Shown here: positions 17,094 to 23,736 of the stretch, in pieces
Numbering within the stretch: the first letter of the stretch is position 1
Layout: each line of letters opens with the position of its first letter
Source: Pseudalkalibacillus sp051842935
GTDB lineage: Bacteria; Bacillota; Bacilli; Bacillales; Fictibacillaceae
Assembly (NCBI RefSeq): GCF_051842935.1
Contig: NZ_JBPXRR010000004.1
Location: 1 to 64,000, forward strand
Reading direction: 5' to 3'
Length of the DNA stretch: 64,000 nt
Made by a program: the position numbers and the translations under genes
Notes under the pieces: model-generated
Databases searched by the model: none
Told to the model about the DNA's origin: nothing
Seen by the model: only the letters and a program-made list of their open reading frames with translations

Positions 17094-17603
17094 ATGGAAA
17101 TTCTCTTGGTAGACGGTTATAACATGATAGGGGATTGGCCGGAGCTCAGAGTTTTAAGAGAGAAAGACCTTGCAGCCGCACGTGACATTCTGGTGGACAA
17201 GATGGCTGAATATCAGGCGTATACGGGCATGAGAGTCATTGTCGTTTTCGATGCACACTTCGTCCCAGGGACGGAGACGAAATATAAGAATTACCGGATC
17301 GAGGTCATTTTTACAAAAGAAAATGAATCAGCAGATGAGCGAATTGAAAAATTAGCAAAAGAATTAAAAGACATACGCACAAAGATCCATGTAGCGACTT
17401 CTGACTTCCTGGAACAATGGGTAACTTTCGGTCTCGGAGCGCTTAGGAAATCGGCGCGAGAGCTTGCTATAGAAGTAAATCAGATCGAAAAAAGGATCAG
17501 CAGACAGGTGGATGACATGAAGAAACAACGTCGGTCATCCAGCCTGACTTTATCCGATGAAGTGGCTGAAATTTTTGAAAAATGGCGCCGAGGGGACCGT
17601 TGA
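17094..17603 (+). CDS. rae1: Rae1/YacP, ribosome-associated NYN endoribonuclease
   Basis: The 169-residue NYN (PIN-like) nuclease begins with LLVDGYNMIGDWPEL, whose Asp is the first catalytic acid; VVFDAHFVPG and ATSDFLEQWVTFG carry others. In B. subtilis Rae1 enters the ribosomal A site and cuts mRNA during translation. It starts three bases after rlmB, completing the cysS-mrnC-rlmB-rae1 cluster, and is followed by the sigH promoter. Confidence 0.92.
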   Translation: MEILLVDGYNMIGDWPELRVLREKDLAAARDILVDKMAEYQAYTGMRVIVVFDAHFVPGTETKYKNYRIEVIFTKENESADERIEKLAKELKDIRTKIHVATSDFLEQWVTFGLGALRKSARELAIEVNQIEKRISRQVDDMKKQRRSSSLTLSDEVAEIFEKWRRGDR

Positions 17604-17607
17604 GCGG

Positions 17608-17637
17608 TTGACGTTTGTCGAATGCCTACTGTATAAT
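17608..17637 (+). promoter_or_regulatory. Promoter of sigH
   Basis: TTGACG (17608-17613) and TATAAT (17632-17637) are separated by 18 bases, a good sigma-A promoter 38 bases before the sigH start. In B. subtilis this promoter is repressed by AbrB; an A/T-rich stretch follows here, but no AbrB site can be defined by eye. Confidence 0.8.
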
Positions 17638-17675
17638 ATTTCTATATATAGGTCGCCATGGTCGGAGGGATTCTC

Positions 17676-18326
17676 GTGAGCACAGAACTCAAAGAGATTG
17701 TACACCCGGAATTTGACGAGCTTGAAGATGAGTCGATTGTGGAGCAGGTTCACGAAGGACAAAGCGCCGCACTTGAATACTTAATCAACAAGTATAAGAA
17801 TTTCGTCCGCGCTAAAGCACGGTCTTATTTTTTGATCGGTGCTGATCGCGAAGACATCATTCAAGAAGGTATGATTGGTCTGTATAAGGCTATCCGTGAT
17901 TTTAAAGAGGACAAGCTTTCTTCTTTCAAAGCCTTCGCTGAACTCTGTATCACCCGCCAGATGATCACCGCCATTAAAACGGCAACGAGACAAAAACACA
18001 TTCCGCTGAATTCATATGTATCACTTGATAAGCCAATATACGATGAAGAATCGGACCGAACGTTACTAGACGTCATATGTGGATCAAGGGTAACAGACCC
18101 CGAAGAGCTGATCATAAATCAGGAAGAATTTGATGATATCGAGCTCAAAATGGGGGAGCTTCTGAGTGATTTGGAACGAAAAGTTTTGATGTTGTATTTA
18201 GATGGGCGATCTTATCAAGAGATATCTGTTGATTTGAATCGTCACGTGAAATCAATCGACAATGCCCTGCAACGGGTTAAACGGAAGTTGGAAAGGTATC
18301 TTGAGCTTAGAGAAGTCGGCTTATGA
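17676..18326 (+). CDS. sigH: RNA polymerase sigma factor SigH
   Basis: The 216-residue sigma-70 family factor directs early sporulation and competence genes in Bacillus. Region 2 (SYFLIGADREDIIQEGMIGLYKAIRDF, about 48-75) and region 4 (SDLERKVLMLYLDGRSYQEI, about 165-185, then the recognition helix HVKSIDNALQRVKRK) are nearly identical to the B. subtilis protein. GTG at 17676 follows TCGGAGGGA; the in-frame ATG at 17658 has no ribosome-binding site. A hairpin terminator follows. Confidence 0.96.
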   Translation: MSTELKEIVHPEFDELEDESIVEQVHEGQSAALEYLINKYKNFVRAKARSYFLIGADREDIIQEGMIGLYKAIRDFKEDKLSSFKAFAELCITRQMITAIKTATRQKHIPLNSYVSLDKPIYDEESDRTLLDVICGSRVTDPEELIINQEEFDDIELKMGELLSDLERKVLMLYLDGRSYQEISVDLNRHVKSIDNALQRVKRKLERYLELREVGL

Positions 18327-18377
18327 CCTACCGCTTCAAGCAGGGAAAAGTGTAATTTAAAATGTAAGAATACTTCG

Positions 18378-18402
18378 ACAGGGATCCTTCCCTGTTTTTT
18401 TC
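18378..18402 (+). terminator. Terminator after sigH
   Basis: The hairpin ACAGGGA-TCCT-TCCCTGT is followed by seven T with one C. It isolates sigH from the rpmG-secE-nusG group. Confidence 0.85.
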
Positions 18403-18430
18403 TTGGGGTAAGTACTGAACAACCATTACT

Positions 18431-18577
18431 GTTGATTTCAAACGGAATTTACGAGTATAGGATCTTCGACTAAACACCATCACGTCCTGTGATGAACGTC
18501 GAAGCCACCACATCCTGTGGAAGTGAGGAGGCTCGCGGTTCACCCGCGGAAAACGAGTGAATTTCGATGAAATCAAC
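18431..18577 (+). repeat. Interspersed element with inverted ends, complete copy (147 bp)
   Basis: The left end GTTGATTTCAAACGGAATTT and right end GAATTTCGATGAAATCAAC are imperfect inverted repeats. Inside lie the shared blocks GGATCTTCGACTAA, CACGTCCTGTGATGAACGTC, GAAGCCACCACATCCTGTGG and GCTCGCGGTTCACCCGCGGAAA, each forming a short hairpin. A copy of almost the same length (148 bp) lies at 51676-51823. No protein is encoded. It sits between the sigH terminator and the rpmG promoter. The inverted ends and size suggest a MITE-like, non-autonomous element. Confidence 0.75.
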
Positions 18578-18622
18578 GCAGGAAAACTCTTGTTACAACA
18601 GGCTTGGAACGTTCAGGACGCG

Positions 18623-18651
18623 TTGACAGGACTATACCCCTATGATAAAGT
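18623..18651 (+). promoter_or_regulatory. Promoter of rpmG-secE-nusG
   Basis: A perfect -35 box TTGACA (18623-18628) is followed after 17 bases by TAAAGT (18646-18651). An alternative -10, TATGAT at 18641, has too short a spacer. It lies about 80 bases before rpmG. Confidence 0.65.
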
Positions 18652-18729
18652 GTATAGCATAAAATGGACATAGTATGGATAAAACTCGGACTTGATTCGG
18701 GTCTAACGGTTTTCTGGAGAGGGTTACAG

Positions 18730-18878
18730 ATGCGCACGAAAATGATACTTGCATGTGAACAATGTAAACAACGAAATTATACGACTGCGAAGAACAAGGA
18801 CAGCGATCAAGGTCGTATTGAAATGAAGAAGTTCTGTAAGCATTGCCAAATGCACACTGTGCACCGTGAAACGAAATA
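18730..18878 (+). CDS. rpmG: Ribosomal protein L33
   Basis: The 49-residue large-subunit protein keeps two cysteine pairs, CEQC (near residue 10) and CKHC (near 37), so it is the zinc-binding form. Zinc-dependent and zinc-free L33 paralogues often coexist in Bacillaceae. ATG at 18730 follows GGAGAGGG; an upstream in-frame ATG at 18664 gives an unrelated extension. The position just before secE is conserved. Confidence 0.93.
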
Positions 18879-19023
18879 AAATCCGATCAATTTTCAAATA
18901 AATAGAACCGTGTTGCCTGTATTCAGCAATAGTTTTTCATTTTAGACTTGTTATTCACGAAGCGTAGGCAAAGCGGAATGTTTTAATGAGTTTTTATCAT
19001 AACCAATTTATTCTGGGGGTAAG

Positions 19024-19224
19024 ATGATGGCTGGAATTGTACAAAAGACTGGTAGATTTTTCTCAAATGTCGTCAAGGAACTGAAGCGTGTTTCTTGGCC
19101 AAACCGTAAGGAATTGACTCGTTATACGATCACGGTCATTACGACTGTGTTATTTATCGTTTTATTCTTTACTGTAATTGATTTAGGATTAAGTTGGGTA
19201 ATTGAAACATTCCTGGAAAACTAG
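19024..19224 (+). CDS. secE: SecE, preprotein translocase subunit
   Basis: The 66-residue protein has the amphipathic KELKRVSWPNRKEL motif (about 20-33), which lies along the membrane surface and clamps SecY, then one membrane segment (TVITTVLFIVLFFTVIDLGLSWVI). It is part of the SecYEG channel; secY is at 45519. The start may be ATG at 19024 or 19027 after CTGGGGGTAAG. Confidence 0.93.
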   Translation: MMAGIVQKTGRFFSNVVKELKRVSWPNRKELTRYTITVITTVLFIVLFFTVIDLGLSWVIETFLEN

Positions 19225-19298
19225 AATCTAGCTGATTAAGCTGAAATACAAATGGCTACAATGGTAAAGTAAATCCGTTTGGGAGGGAAAGGACGACC

Positions 19299-19850
19299 AT
19301 GTCCTCACAAGTTATGGAAAAAAGATGGTATGTAGTACACACGTATTCTGGATACGAGAATAAAGTTAAAGCGAATCTGGAAAAACGCGTTGAGTCAATG
19401 GGTATGGAGGACAAGATCTTCCGCGTGCTCGTCCCGCAAGAAGAAGAGACAGAAATCAAAAACGGCAAAAAGAAAACAGCTATGAAGAAAGTTTTCCCTG
19501 GATATGTCTTGACGGAAATGGTCATGACAGATGATTCTTGGTATGTCGTACGAAATACACCTGGAGTGACTGGGTTCGTAGGTTCGACTGGGTCAGGCTC
19601 AAAGCCGACGCCGCTCTTACCGGAAGAAGTGGACCGTATCCTTCATAGCATGGGTATGGAGAAGCCGAAAGCTGAAGTAGACTTTGAGATTAAAGAAAGC
19701 GTCAAGATCAAAGAAGGTCCTTTCGCGAATTTCGTTGGCTCTGTAGAAGATATAGATGCCGACAAACAAAAGCTGAAAGTCCACGTCAACATGTTCGGCC
19801 GTGAAACACCGGTTGAGGTTGGCTTTACACAGGTCGATAAACTGACTTAA
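19299..19850 (+). CDS. nusG: NusG, transcription elongation factor
   Basis: The 183-residue protein has the NGN domain (KRWYVVHTYSGYENKVK near residue 7, then FPGYVLTEMVM) and a C-terminal KOW domain (GPFANFVGSVEDIDADKQKLKV near 145). It binds RNA polymerase over the cleft and affects pausing, Rho action and ribosome coupling. ATG at 19299 follows GGGAGGGAAAGG; a second in-frame ATG is at 19314. The pair secE-nusG is conserved. Confidence 0.95.
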   Translation: MSSQVMEKRWYVVHTYSGYENKVKANLEKRVESMGMEDKIFRVLVPQEEETEIKNGKKKTAMKKVFPGYVLTEMVMTDDSWYVVRNTPGVTGFVGSTGSGSKPTPLLPEEVDRILHSMGMEKPKAEVDFEIKESVKIKEGPFANFVGSVEDIDADKQKLKVHVNMFGRETPVEVGFTQVDKLT

Positions 19851-19917
19851 GTAAGTATGGATTCTGTCATTTCTTATAGCTGTTCTAACGGGATGGTAAG
19901 GAATTTTTAAGAAACCG

Positions 19918-19946
19918 TTGAAAAACACAAAAAGAAATGATAGAAT
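19918..19946 (+). promoter_or_regulatory. Promoter of rplK-rplA
   Basis: TTGAAA (19918-19923) and TAGAAT (19941-19946) are 17 bases apart. The transcript would carry a leader of about 120 bases, including an inverted segment around 19985-20010 (GGGGAGCTTTCGAAATCTGAAGGCTC), before rplK. Confidence 0.75.
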
Positions 19947-20071
19947 TTTAATGTTTGAAATAACCCGATAAAACAAAACGGGGAGCTTTCGAAATCTGAA
20001 GGCTCGTTTTTATGAGTGGGAGGGCCAAAAGAGCCCAATATACCACATCACGGACTAAGGAGGTGTGTCAC

Positions 20072-20497
20072 GTGGCTAAAAAGGTAATTAAGGTAGTTAA
20101 ATTGCAAATCCCAGCAGGGAAAGCAAACCCAGCACCACCAGTAGGACCAGCATTGGGTCAAGCAGGTGTTAACATCATGGGATTCTGTAAAGAGTTTAAC
20201 GCTCGTACATCTGATCAAGCTGGTATGATTATTCCGGTTGAAATTACGGTGTTTGAAGACCGTTCATTTACATTCATTACAAAAACTCCACCAGCTGCAG
20301 TCTTGTTGAAGAAAGCAGCAGGTATCGAGTCAGGTTCCGGTGAGCCGAACCGCAACAAAGTTGCGACGGTGAAGCGTGATAAGGTGAAAGAAATCGCTGA
20401 AACGAAAATGCCTGACCTTAACGCTGCAGACGTTGAAGCTGCCATGAGAATGGTAGAAGGAACTGCGCGCAGCATGGGTATTGTAATCGAAGACTAA
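20072..20497 (+). CDS. rplK: Ribosomal protein L11
   Basis: The 141-residue protein forms the GTPase-associated stalk base on 23S rRNA and is needed for the RelA stringent response. The proline-rich LQIPAGKANPAPPVGPALGQ (about 12-31) is the hinge bound by thiostrepton-type antibiotics; the C-terminal part holds the rRNA-binding region. GTG at 20072 follows AGGAGGTGTG and gives the exact family N-terminus. Confidence 0.97.
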   Translation: MAKKVIKVVKLQIPAGKANPAPPVGPALGQAGVNIMGFCKEFNARTSDQAGMIIPVEITVFEDRSFTFITKTPPAAVLLKKAAGIESGSGEPNRNKVATVKRDKVKEIAETKMPDLNAADVEAAMRMVEGTARSMGIVIED

Positions 20498-20606
20498 TCA
20501 TGCATAGCACATAAGGTTGCGAGCTTCGCAACCTTTCTTATGGCGCCGAACAGGCGCAAAAGTGGGAGGATATTCCGTAAAAACCACAATTAAGGAGGAA
20601 ATTAAA

Positions 20607-21305
20607 TTGGCTAAAAAAGGAAAGAAGTATCAAGAAGCTGCGAAGCTTGTTGATCGTTCCGTTCAATATGACGCAAACGAAGCAATTGAGCTTGTGAAAA
20701 AAGCAGCTCCAGCGAACTTCGACGAAACAGTTGAAGTTGCTGTCCGCCTTGGGGTTGACCCTAAGAAAGCTGACCAACAAGTACGTGGAGCAGTTGTACT
20801 TCCTAACGGAACTGGTAAGACACAACGTGTTCTTGTATTTGCAAAAGGTGAAAAAGCGAAGGAAGCAGAAGCTGCAGGAGCTGACTATGTTGGAGATGCA
20901 GATTACATCAACAAGATCAACCAAGGTTGGTTCGAGTTCGACGTAATCGTTGCAACACCAGACATGATGGGAGAGGTTGGTAAGCTTGGACGTGTCCTAG
21001 GACCGAAAGGCTTGATGCCGAACCCGAAAACTGGAACAGTAACATTCGAAGTTGAAAAAGCTGTTCAAGAAATCAAAGCTGGTAAAGTCGAGTACCGTGT
21101 AGACAAGCAAAGTAATGTTCACGTACCAATCGGGAAAGTTTCTTTCGATAACGAAAAGCTTACTGAGAACTTGACTACGATCATCGACACGTTGATCAAA
21201 GTGAAGCCATCAGCTGCTAAAGGAACTTACATCAAGAACATTGCGATCGCTTCTACAATGGGACCTGGAATCAAAGTTACACCAAACAGCTTCAACGTAA
21301 AATAA
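20607..21305 (+). CDS. rplA: Ribosomal protein L1
   Basis: The 232-residue protein forms the mobile L1 stalk that guides E-site tRNA out of the ribosome. The core motif GRVLGPKGLMPNPKTGTV lies near residue 130. TTG at 20607 follows TAAGGAGGAAA; an in-frame ATG 90 bases upstream lies in untranslated sequence. It is paired with rplK; the L10 leader follows. Confidence 0.97.
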   Translation: MAKKGKKYQEAAKLVDRSVQYDANEAIELVKKAAPANFDETVEVAVRLGVDPKKADQQVRGAVVLPNGTGKTQRVLVFAKGEKAKEAEAAGADYVGDADYINKINQGWFEFDVIVATPDMMGEVGKLGRVLGPKGLMPNPKTGTVTFEVEKAVQEIKAGKVEYRVDKQSNVHVPIGKVSFDNEKLTENLTTIIDTLIKVKPSAAKGTYIKNIAIASTMGPGIKVTPNSFNVK

Positions 21306-21309
21306 GCTG

Positions 21310-21338
21310 TTGACATTCTCGCACACCCGGGTTATAAT
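21310..21338 (+). promoter_or_regulatory. Promoter of rplJ-rplL
   Basis: Both boxes are perfect: TTGACA (21310-21315) and TATAAT (21333-21338), 17 bases apart. It begins five bases after the rplA stop codon and drives the L10 leader. Confidence 0.92.
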
Positions 21339-21344
21339 TGCTTT

Positions 21345-21510
21345 TGGAAATTGAATAGGTCATACCGTAGACAGTAGGTGCGAACAATCGCTTAATTTCC
21401 TGCCGAGGTGTGTTGGGATTTCATACATTGCTATGATTTTATAACACTACGCCTTCATGTCTACTGACATGAAGGCTTTTTACATGATGAAAATCACTAC
21501 GGTATGAAAT
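21345..21510 (+). ncRNA. L10 leader, autoregulatory mRNA element
   Basis: The segment CAGTAGGTGCGAACAATCGC, then TTAATTTCCTGCCGAGGTGT, matches the conserved core of the ribosomal L10 leader of Firmicutes, which binds L10(L12)4. A terminator, GCCTTCATGTC-TAC-TGACATGAAGGC plus five T, lies at 21451-21481. CATACCGTAG (21361-21370) is perfectly complementary to CTACGGTATG (21497-21506) beyond the terminator, so the leader may close into one large structure. Excess L10 is expected to reduce rplJL expression. Confidence 0.88.
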
Positions 21511-21526
21511 AACAGGAGGTGTAGAA

Positions 21527-22024
21527 ATGAGCGTACTTGAGCAAAAGAAACAGTTGGTTTCAACAATTGCTGATCAATTGAAGAACAGCAAAACGACAAT
21601 CCTTGTGGACTACCGTGGTTTAGATGTTGCAGAAGTTACAGAACTTCGTAAGCAACTTCGTGAAGCTGGTGTCACTTTCAAGGTATACAAGAACACGATG
21701 ACTCGTCGTGCAGCTGAAGAAGCTGGTCTTGCTGAGTTGAACGAAACTCTAGTTGGTCCTACAGCGATCGCTTTCAGTGAAGACGAAGTTGTAGCTCCAG
21801 CGAAGATTTTGAACAACTTTTCAAAAGAGCACGAAGCACTTGTTATCAAGGCTGGTGTGGTTGAAGGACAAATCACATCTGTTGAAAACATCAAAGCACT
21901 TGCGGAACTTCCATCTCGCGAAGGACTTCTTTCTATGTTGCTTAGCGTACTTCAAGCACCAATGCGTAACTTCGCATTGGCTACGAAGGCTGTTGCAGAT
22001 CAAAAAGAAGAGCAAGGTGCATAA
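21527..22024 (+). CDS. rplJ: Ribosomal protein L10
   Basis: The 165-residue protein anchors L7/L12 dimers to the ribosomal stalk. The N-terminal rRNA-binding part includes ILVDYRGLDVAEVTELRKQLR (near 25-45); the C-terminal helix (about 140-165) holds L12. ACAGGAGGTG precedes the ATG. It is the likely effector of its own leader. Confidence 0.97.
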   Translation: MSVLEQKKQLVSTIADQLKNSKTTILVDYRGLDVAEVTELRKQLREAGVTFKVYKNTMTRRAAEEAGLAELNETLVGPTAIAFSEDEVVAPAKILNNFSKEHEALVIKAGVVEGQITSVENIKALAELPSREGLLSMLLSVLQAPMRNFALATKAVADQKEEQGA

Positions 22025-22094
22025 TCTGAATTTCAGATTGACCGAATCGTTTGTTTAAATAAAACTAATAAGAATTAATAGGAGGATTTTCACA

Positions 22095-22457
22095 ATGAGT
22101 AAAGAGCAAATCATTGATGCAATCAAAGAAATGTCTGTACTAGAACTTAACGATCTAGTAAAAGCAATCGAAGAAGAATTTGGAGTAACTGCTGCTGCAC
22201 CTGTAGCTGTAGCTGGTGGCGCTGCTGAAGGTGCTGCTGAAGAGAAGTCTGAATTCGACGTAATCCTTGAAAGTGCTGGATCTTCTAAGATCAAAGTTAT
22301 CAAGGTAGTACGTGAAATCACTGGTCTTGGACTTAAAGACGCTAAAGAACTAGTTGACGGAGCTCCTAAGCCACTTAAAGAAGGCGTAGCTAAAGAAGAA
22401 GCTGAAGAAATGAAAGCTAAGCTTGAAGAAGTTGGAGCAACGATCGAACTTAAGTAA
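22095..22457 (+). CDS. rplL: Ribosomal protein L7/L12
   Basis: The 120-residue stalk protein recruits translation GTPases. An N-terminal dimer domain (about 1-32) is joined by the Ala/Gly-rich hinge (AAAPVAVAGGAAEGAAEE) to the C-terminal domain, with KIKVIKVVREITGLGLKDAK near 72-91 forming the factor-binding surface. AATAGGAGGA precedes the ATG. A terminator follows. Confidence 0.97.
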   Translation: MSKEQIIDAIKEMSVLELNDLVKAIEEEFGVTAAAPVAVAGGAAEGAAEEKSEFDVILESAGSSKIKVIKVVREITGLGLKDAKELVDGAPKPLKEGVAKEEAEEMKAKLEEVGATIELK

Positions 22458-22481
22458 TTCTACGAATTACTTTACAAAAGA

Positions 22482-22508
22482 AGCTCGCGTGATACGCGGG
22501 CTTTTTTC
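22482..22508 (+). terminator. Terminator after rplL
   Basis: The hairpin AGCTCGCGT-GAT-ACGCGGGCT is followed by T residues. Partial read-through could feed ybxB and rpoBC, as proposed for this locus in other bacteria. Confidence 0.8.
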
Positions 22509-22658
22509 ATGTAAAAGAATCAACTCTCGTTTGAACTAGAGTTGATGATTCTTTAAAAAATGATTTCGGAGAAATCGTTATAAAGGTATATGAAACCATG
22601 AAAAGAGTCATAAAGAATGATAGAAGCCTATGATCGCATTGTCTAAGGAGATGGCAAT

Positions 22659-23261
22659 ATGGGAGATCATTATTACTCAAACAAACCGACATCAGAAAGC
22701 AATCGAAAAGATTGGTCTTTTACACTGAGGGGGAAAACGATCCGTTTTTACTCAGATTCTGGTGTGTTTTCGAAGAATGAAGTAGACTTTGGCAGCCGTT
22801 TGTTGATTGAATCTTTCACGAAACCGCAAGTTACAGGGGGCATGCTCGATATGGGCTGCGGATATGGACCGATCGGCTTGTCGCTAGCGGCGTCGTATCC
22901 TGAAACCAAAGTGACGATGGTAGATGTGAATGAACGGGCGATCGAACTTTCAAAAAAGAATGCAGATCGTAACCAGATCAACAACGTAGAAATCTATCAG
23001 AGCGATTTGTTTGAAAACGTGAAAGAAACAAATTATAGTTGTATCCTTACCAATCCACCGATTCGTGCCGGTAAAGATGTGGTGCATGCCATTTTTGAAA
23101 AAGCATACGACCACCTTATGCCTGGAGGGGAATTGTGGATTGTGATCCAAAAGAAACAAGGGGCTCCATCTGCAATGGATAAATTGGAATCCATTTTCGA
23201 TGAAGTAGAAATGGTAGAAAGGAAAAAAGGCTACTATATCATTCGTTCGAAAAGATGTTGA
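22659..23261 (+). CDS. ybxB: YbxB, RsmC-like 16S rRNA methyltransferase
   Basis: The 200-residue class I methyltransferase has the SAM-binding motif LDMGCGYGPIGL (about 65-76) and the guanine-N2 motif TNPPIRAGK (near 130). The family (RsmC-type) methylates guanine in 16S rRNA; the target here is inferred. The protein is only the catalytic half of E. coli RsmC, as usual in Firmicutes. Its location between rplL and rpoB is conserved in Bacillaceae. AAGGAGATGG precedes the ATG. Confidence 0.9.
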   Translation: MGDHYYSNKPTSESNRKDWSFTLRGKTIRFYSDSGVFSKNEVDFGSRLLIESFTKPQVTGGMLDMGCGYGPIGLSLAASYPETKVTMVDVNERAIELSKKNADRNQINNVEIYQSDLFENVKETNYSCILTNPPIRAGKDVVHAIFEKAYDHLMPGGELWIVIQKKQGAPSAMDKLESIFDEVEMVERKKGYYIIRSKRC

Positions 23262-23524
23262 CTCGATTTTGGGTCTATGGTAATATTATAAAATGCCAAA
23301 GATACGTGTATTTTCACCAGCCTGATTTTTACGTTGAAAATTGCATAAAAATCAAAAGGTATGGGAAAAATAGTATAATCATTTGTTTGTTTGGAAAAAA
23401 TGAGGTTATATGACCCTTTTTTTCTTTTTGCACCTTATGAAAGTGGTGAAACGCTACTTTCAAAGAGTTTGTGCAAGAGCCTTTAGTAAGCCTTTAGGAT
23501 TTAAGGCTATTGCCGCTGTTTGAG

Positions 23525-23552
23525 CTTGGCACTAGCCAAGTTTTTCTTTTTT
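23525..23552 (+). terminator. Terminator-like hairpin in the rpoB leader
   Basis: A six-base-pair stem CTTGGC/GCCAAG with loop ACTA is followed by TTTTTCTTTTTT. It lies about 185 bases upstream of rpoB, so rpoB expression from upstream promoters needs read-through or antitermination. Confidence 0.7.
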
Positions 23553-23635
23553 CCTCTGGTACATATGACGTTCAGATGGATTCTGAATCAGGATCCGCTC
23601 TTACACTGTCATCTGCCAGGGTTGAAAGATAGATG

Positions 23636-23677
23636 AGCAACCGCCAACACAAATAAGGCGTTGCTATGTTTTTTTCT
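23636..23677 (+). terminator. Second terminator-like hairpin in the rpoB leader
   Basis: GCAACCGCC (with one bulged C) pairs with GGCGTTGC across an 11-base loop and is followed by TATG and seven T. It is weaker than the first but has the same form. Confidence 0.55.
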
Positions 23678-23736
23678 AGTTTTCCTTAAAAACTAGTTGT
23701 ATGACGATACTATGCTGGATTTGAGGGGTGAATCAG

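Larger units (their letters stand above)
23262..23736 (+). promoter_or_regulatory. Long structured rpoB leader
   Basis: No gene is seen in these 475 bases. TATAAT at 23374-23379 is a full -10 match but lacks a clear -35 box. Downstream are several inverted repeats: a weak AAAAAATGAGGT/ACCCTTTTTT pair (about 23395-23430), TTGCAC...GAAAGT/ACTTTC...GTGCAA (about 23428-23486), a strong CTTGGC-ACTA-GCCAAG with T-run (23525-23552), GGATTCTG/CAGGATCC around 23578-23597, and GCAACCGCC/GGCGTTGC with seven T (about 23636-23677). Two of these look like intrinsic terminators placed before rpoB, which suggests attenuation of RNA polymerase synthesis. Confidence 0.6.
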
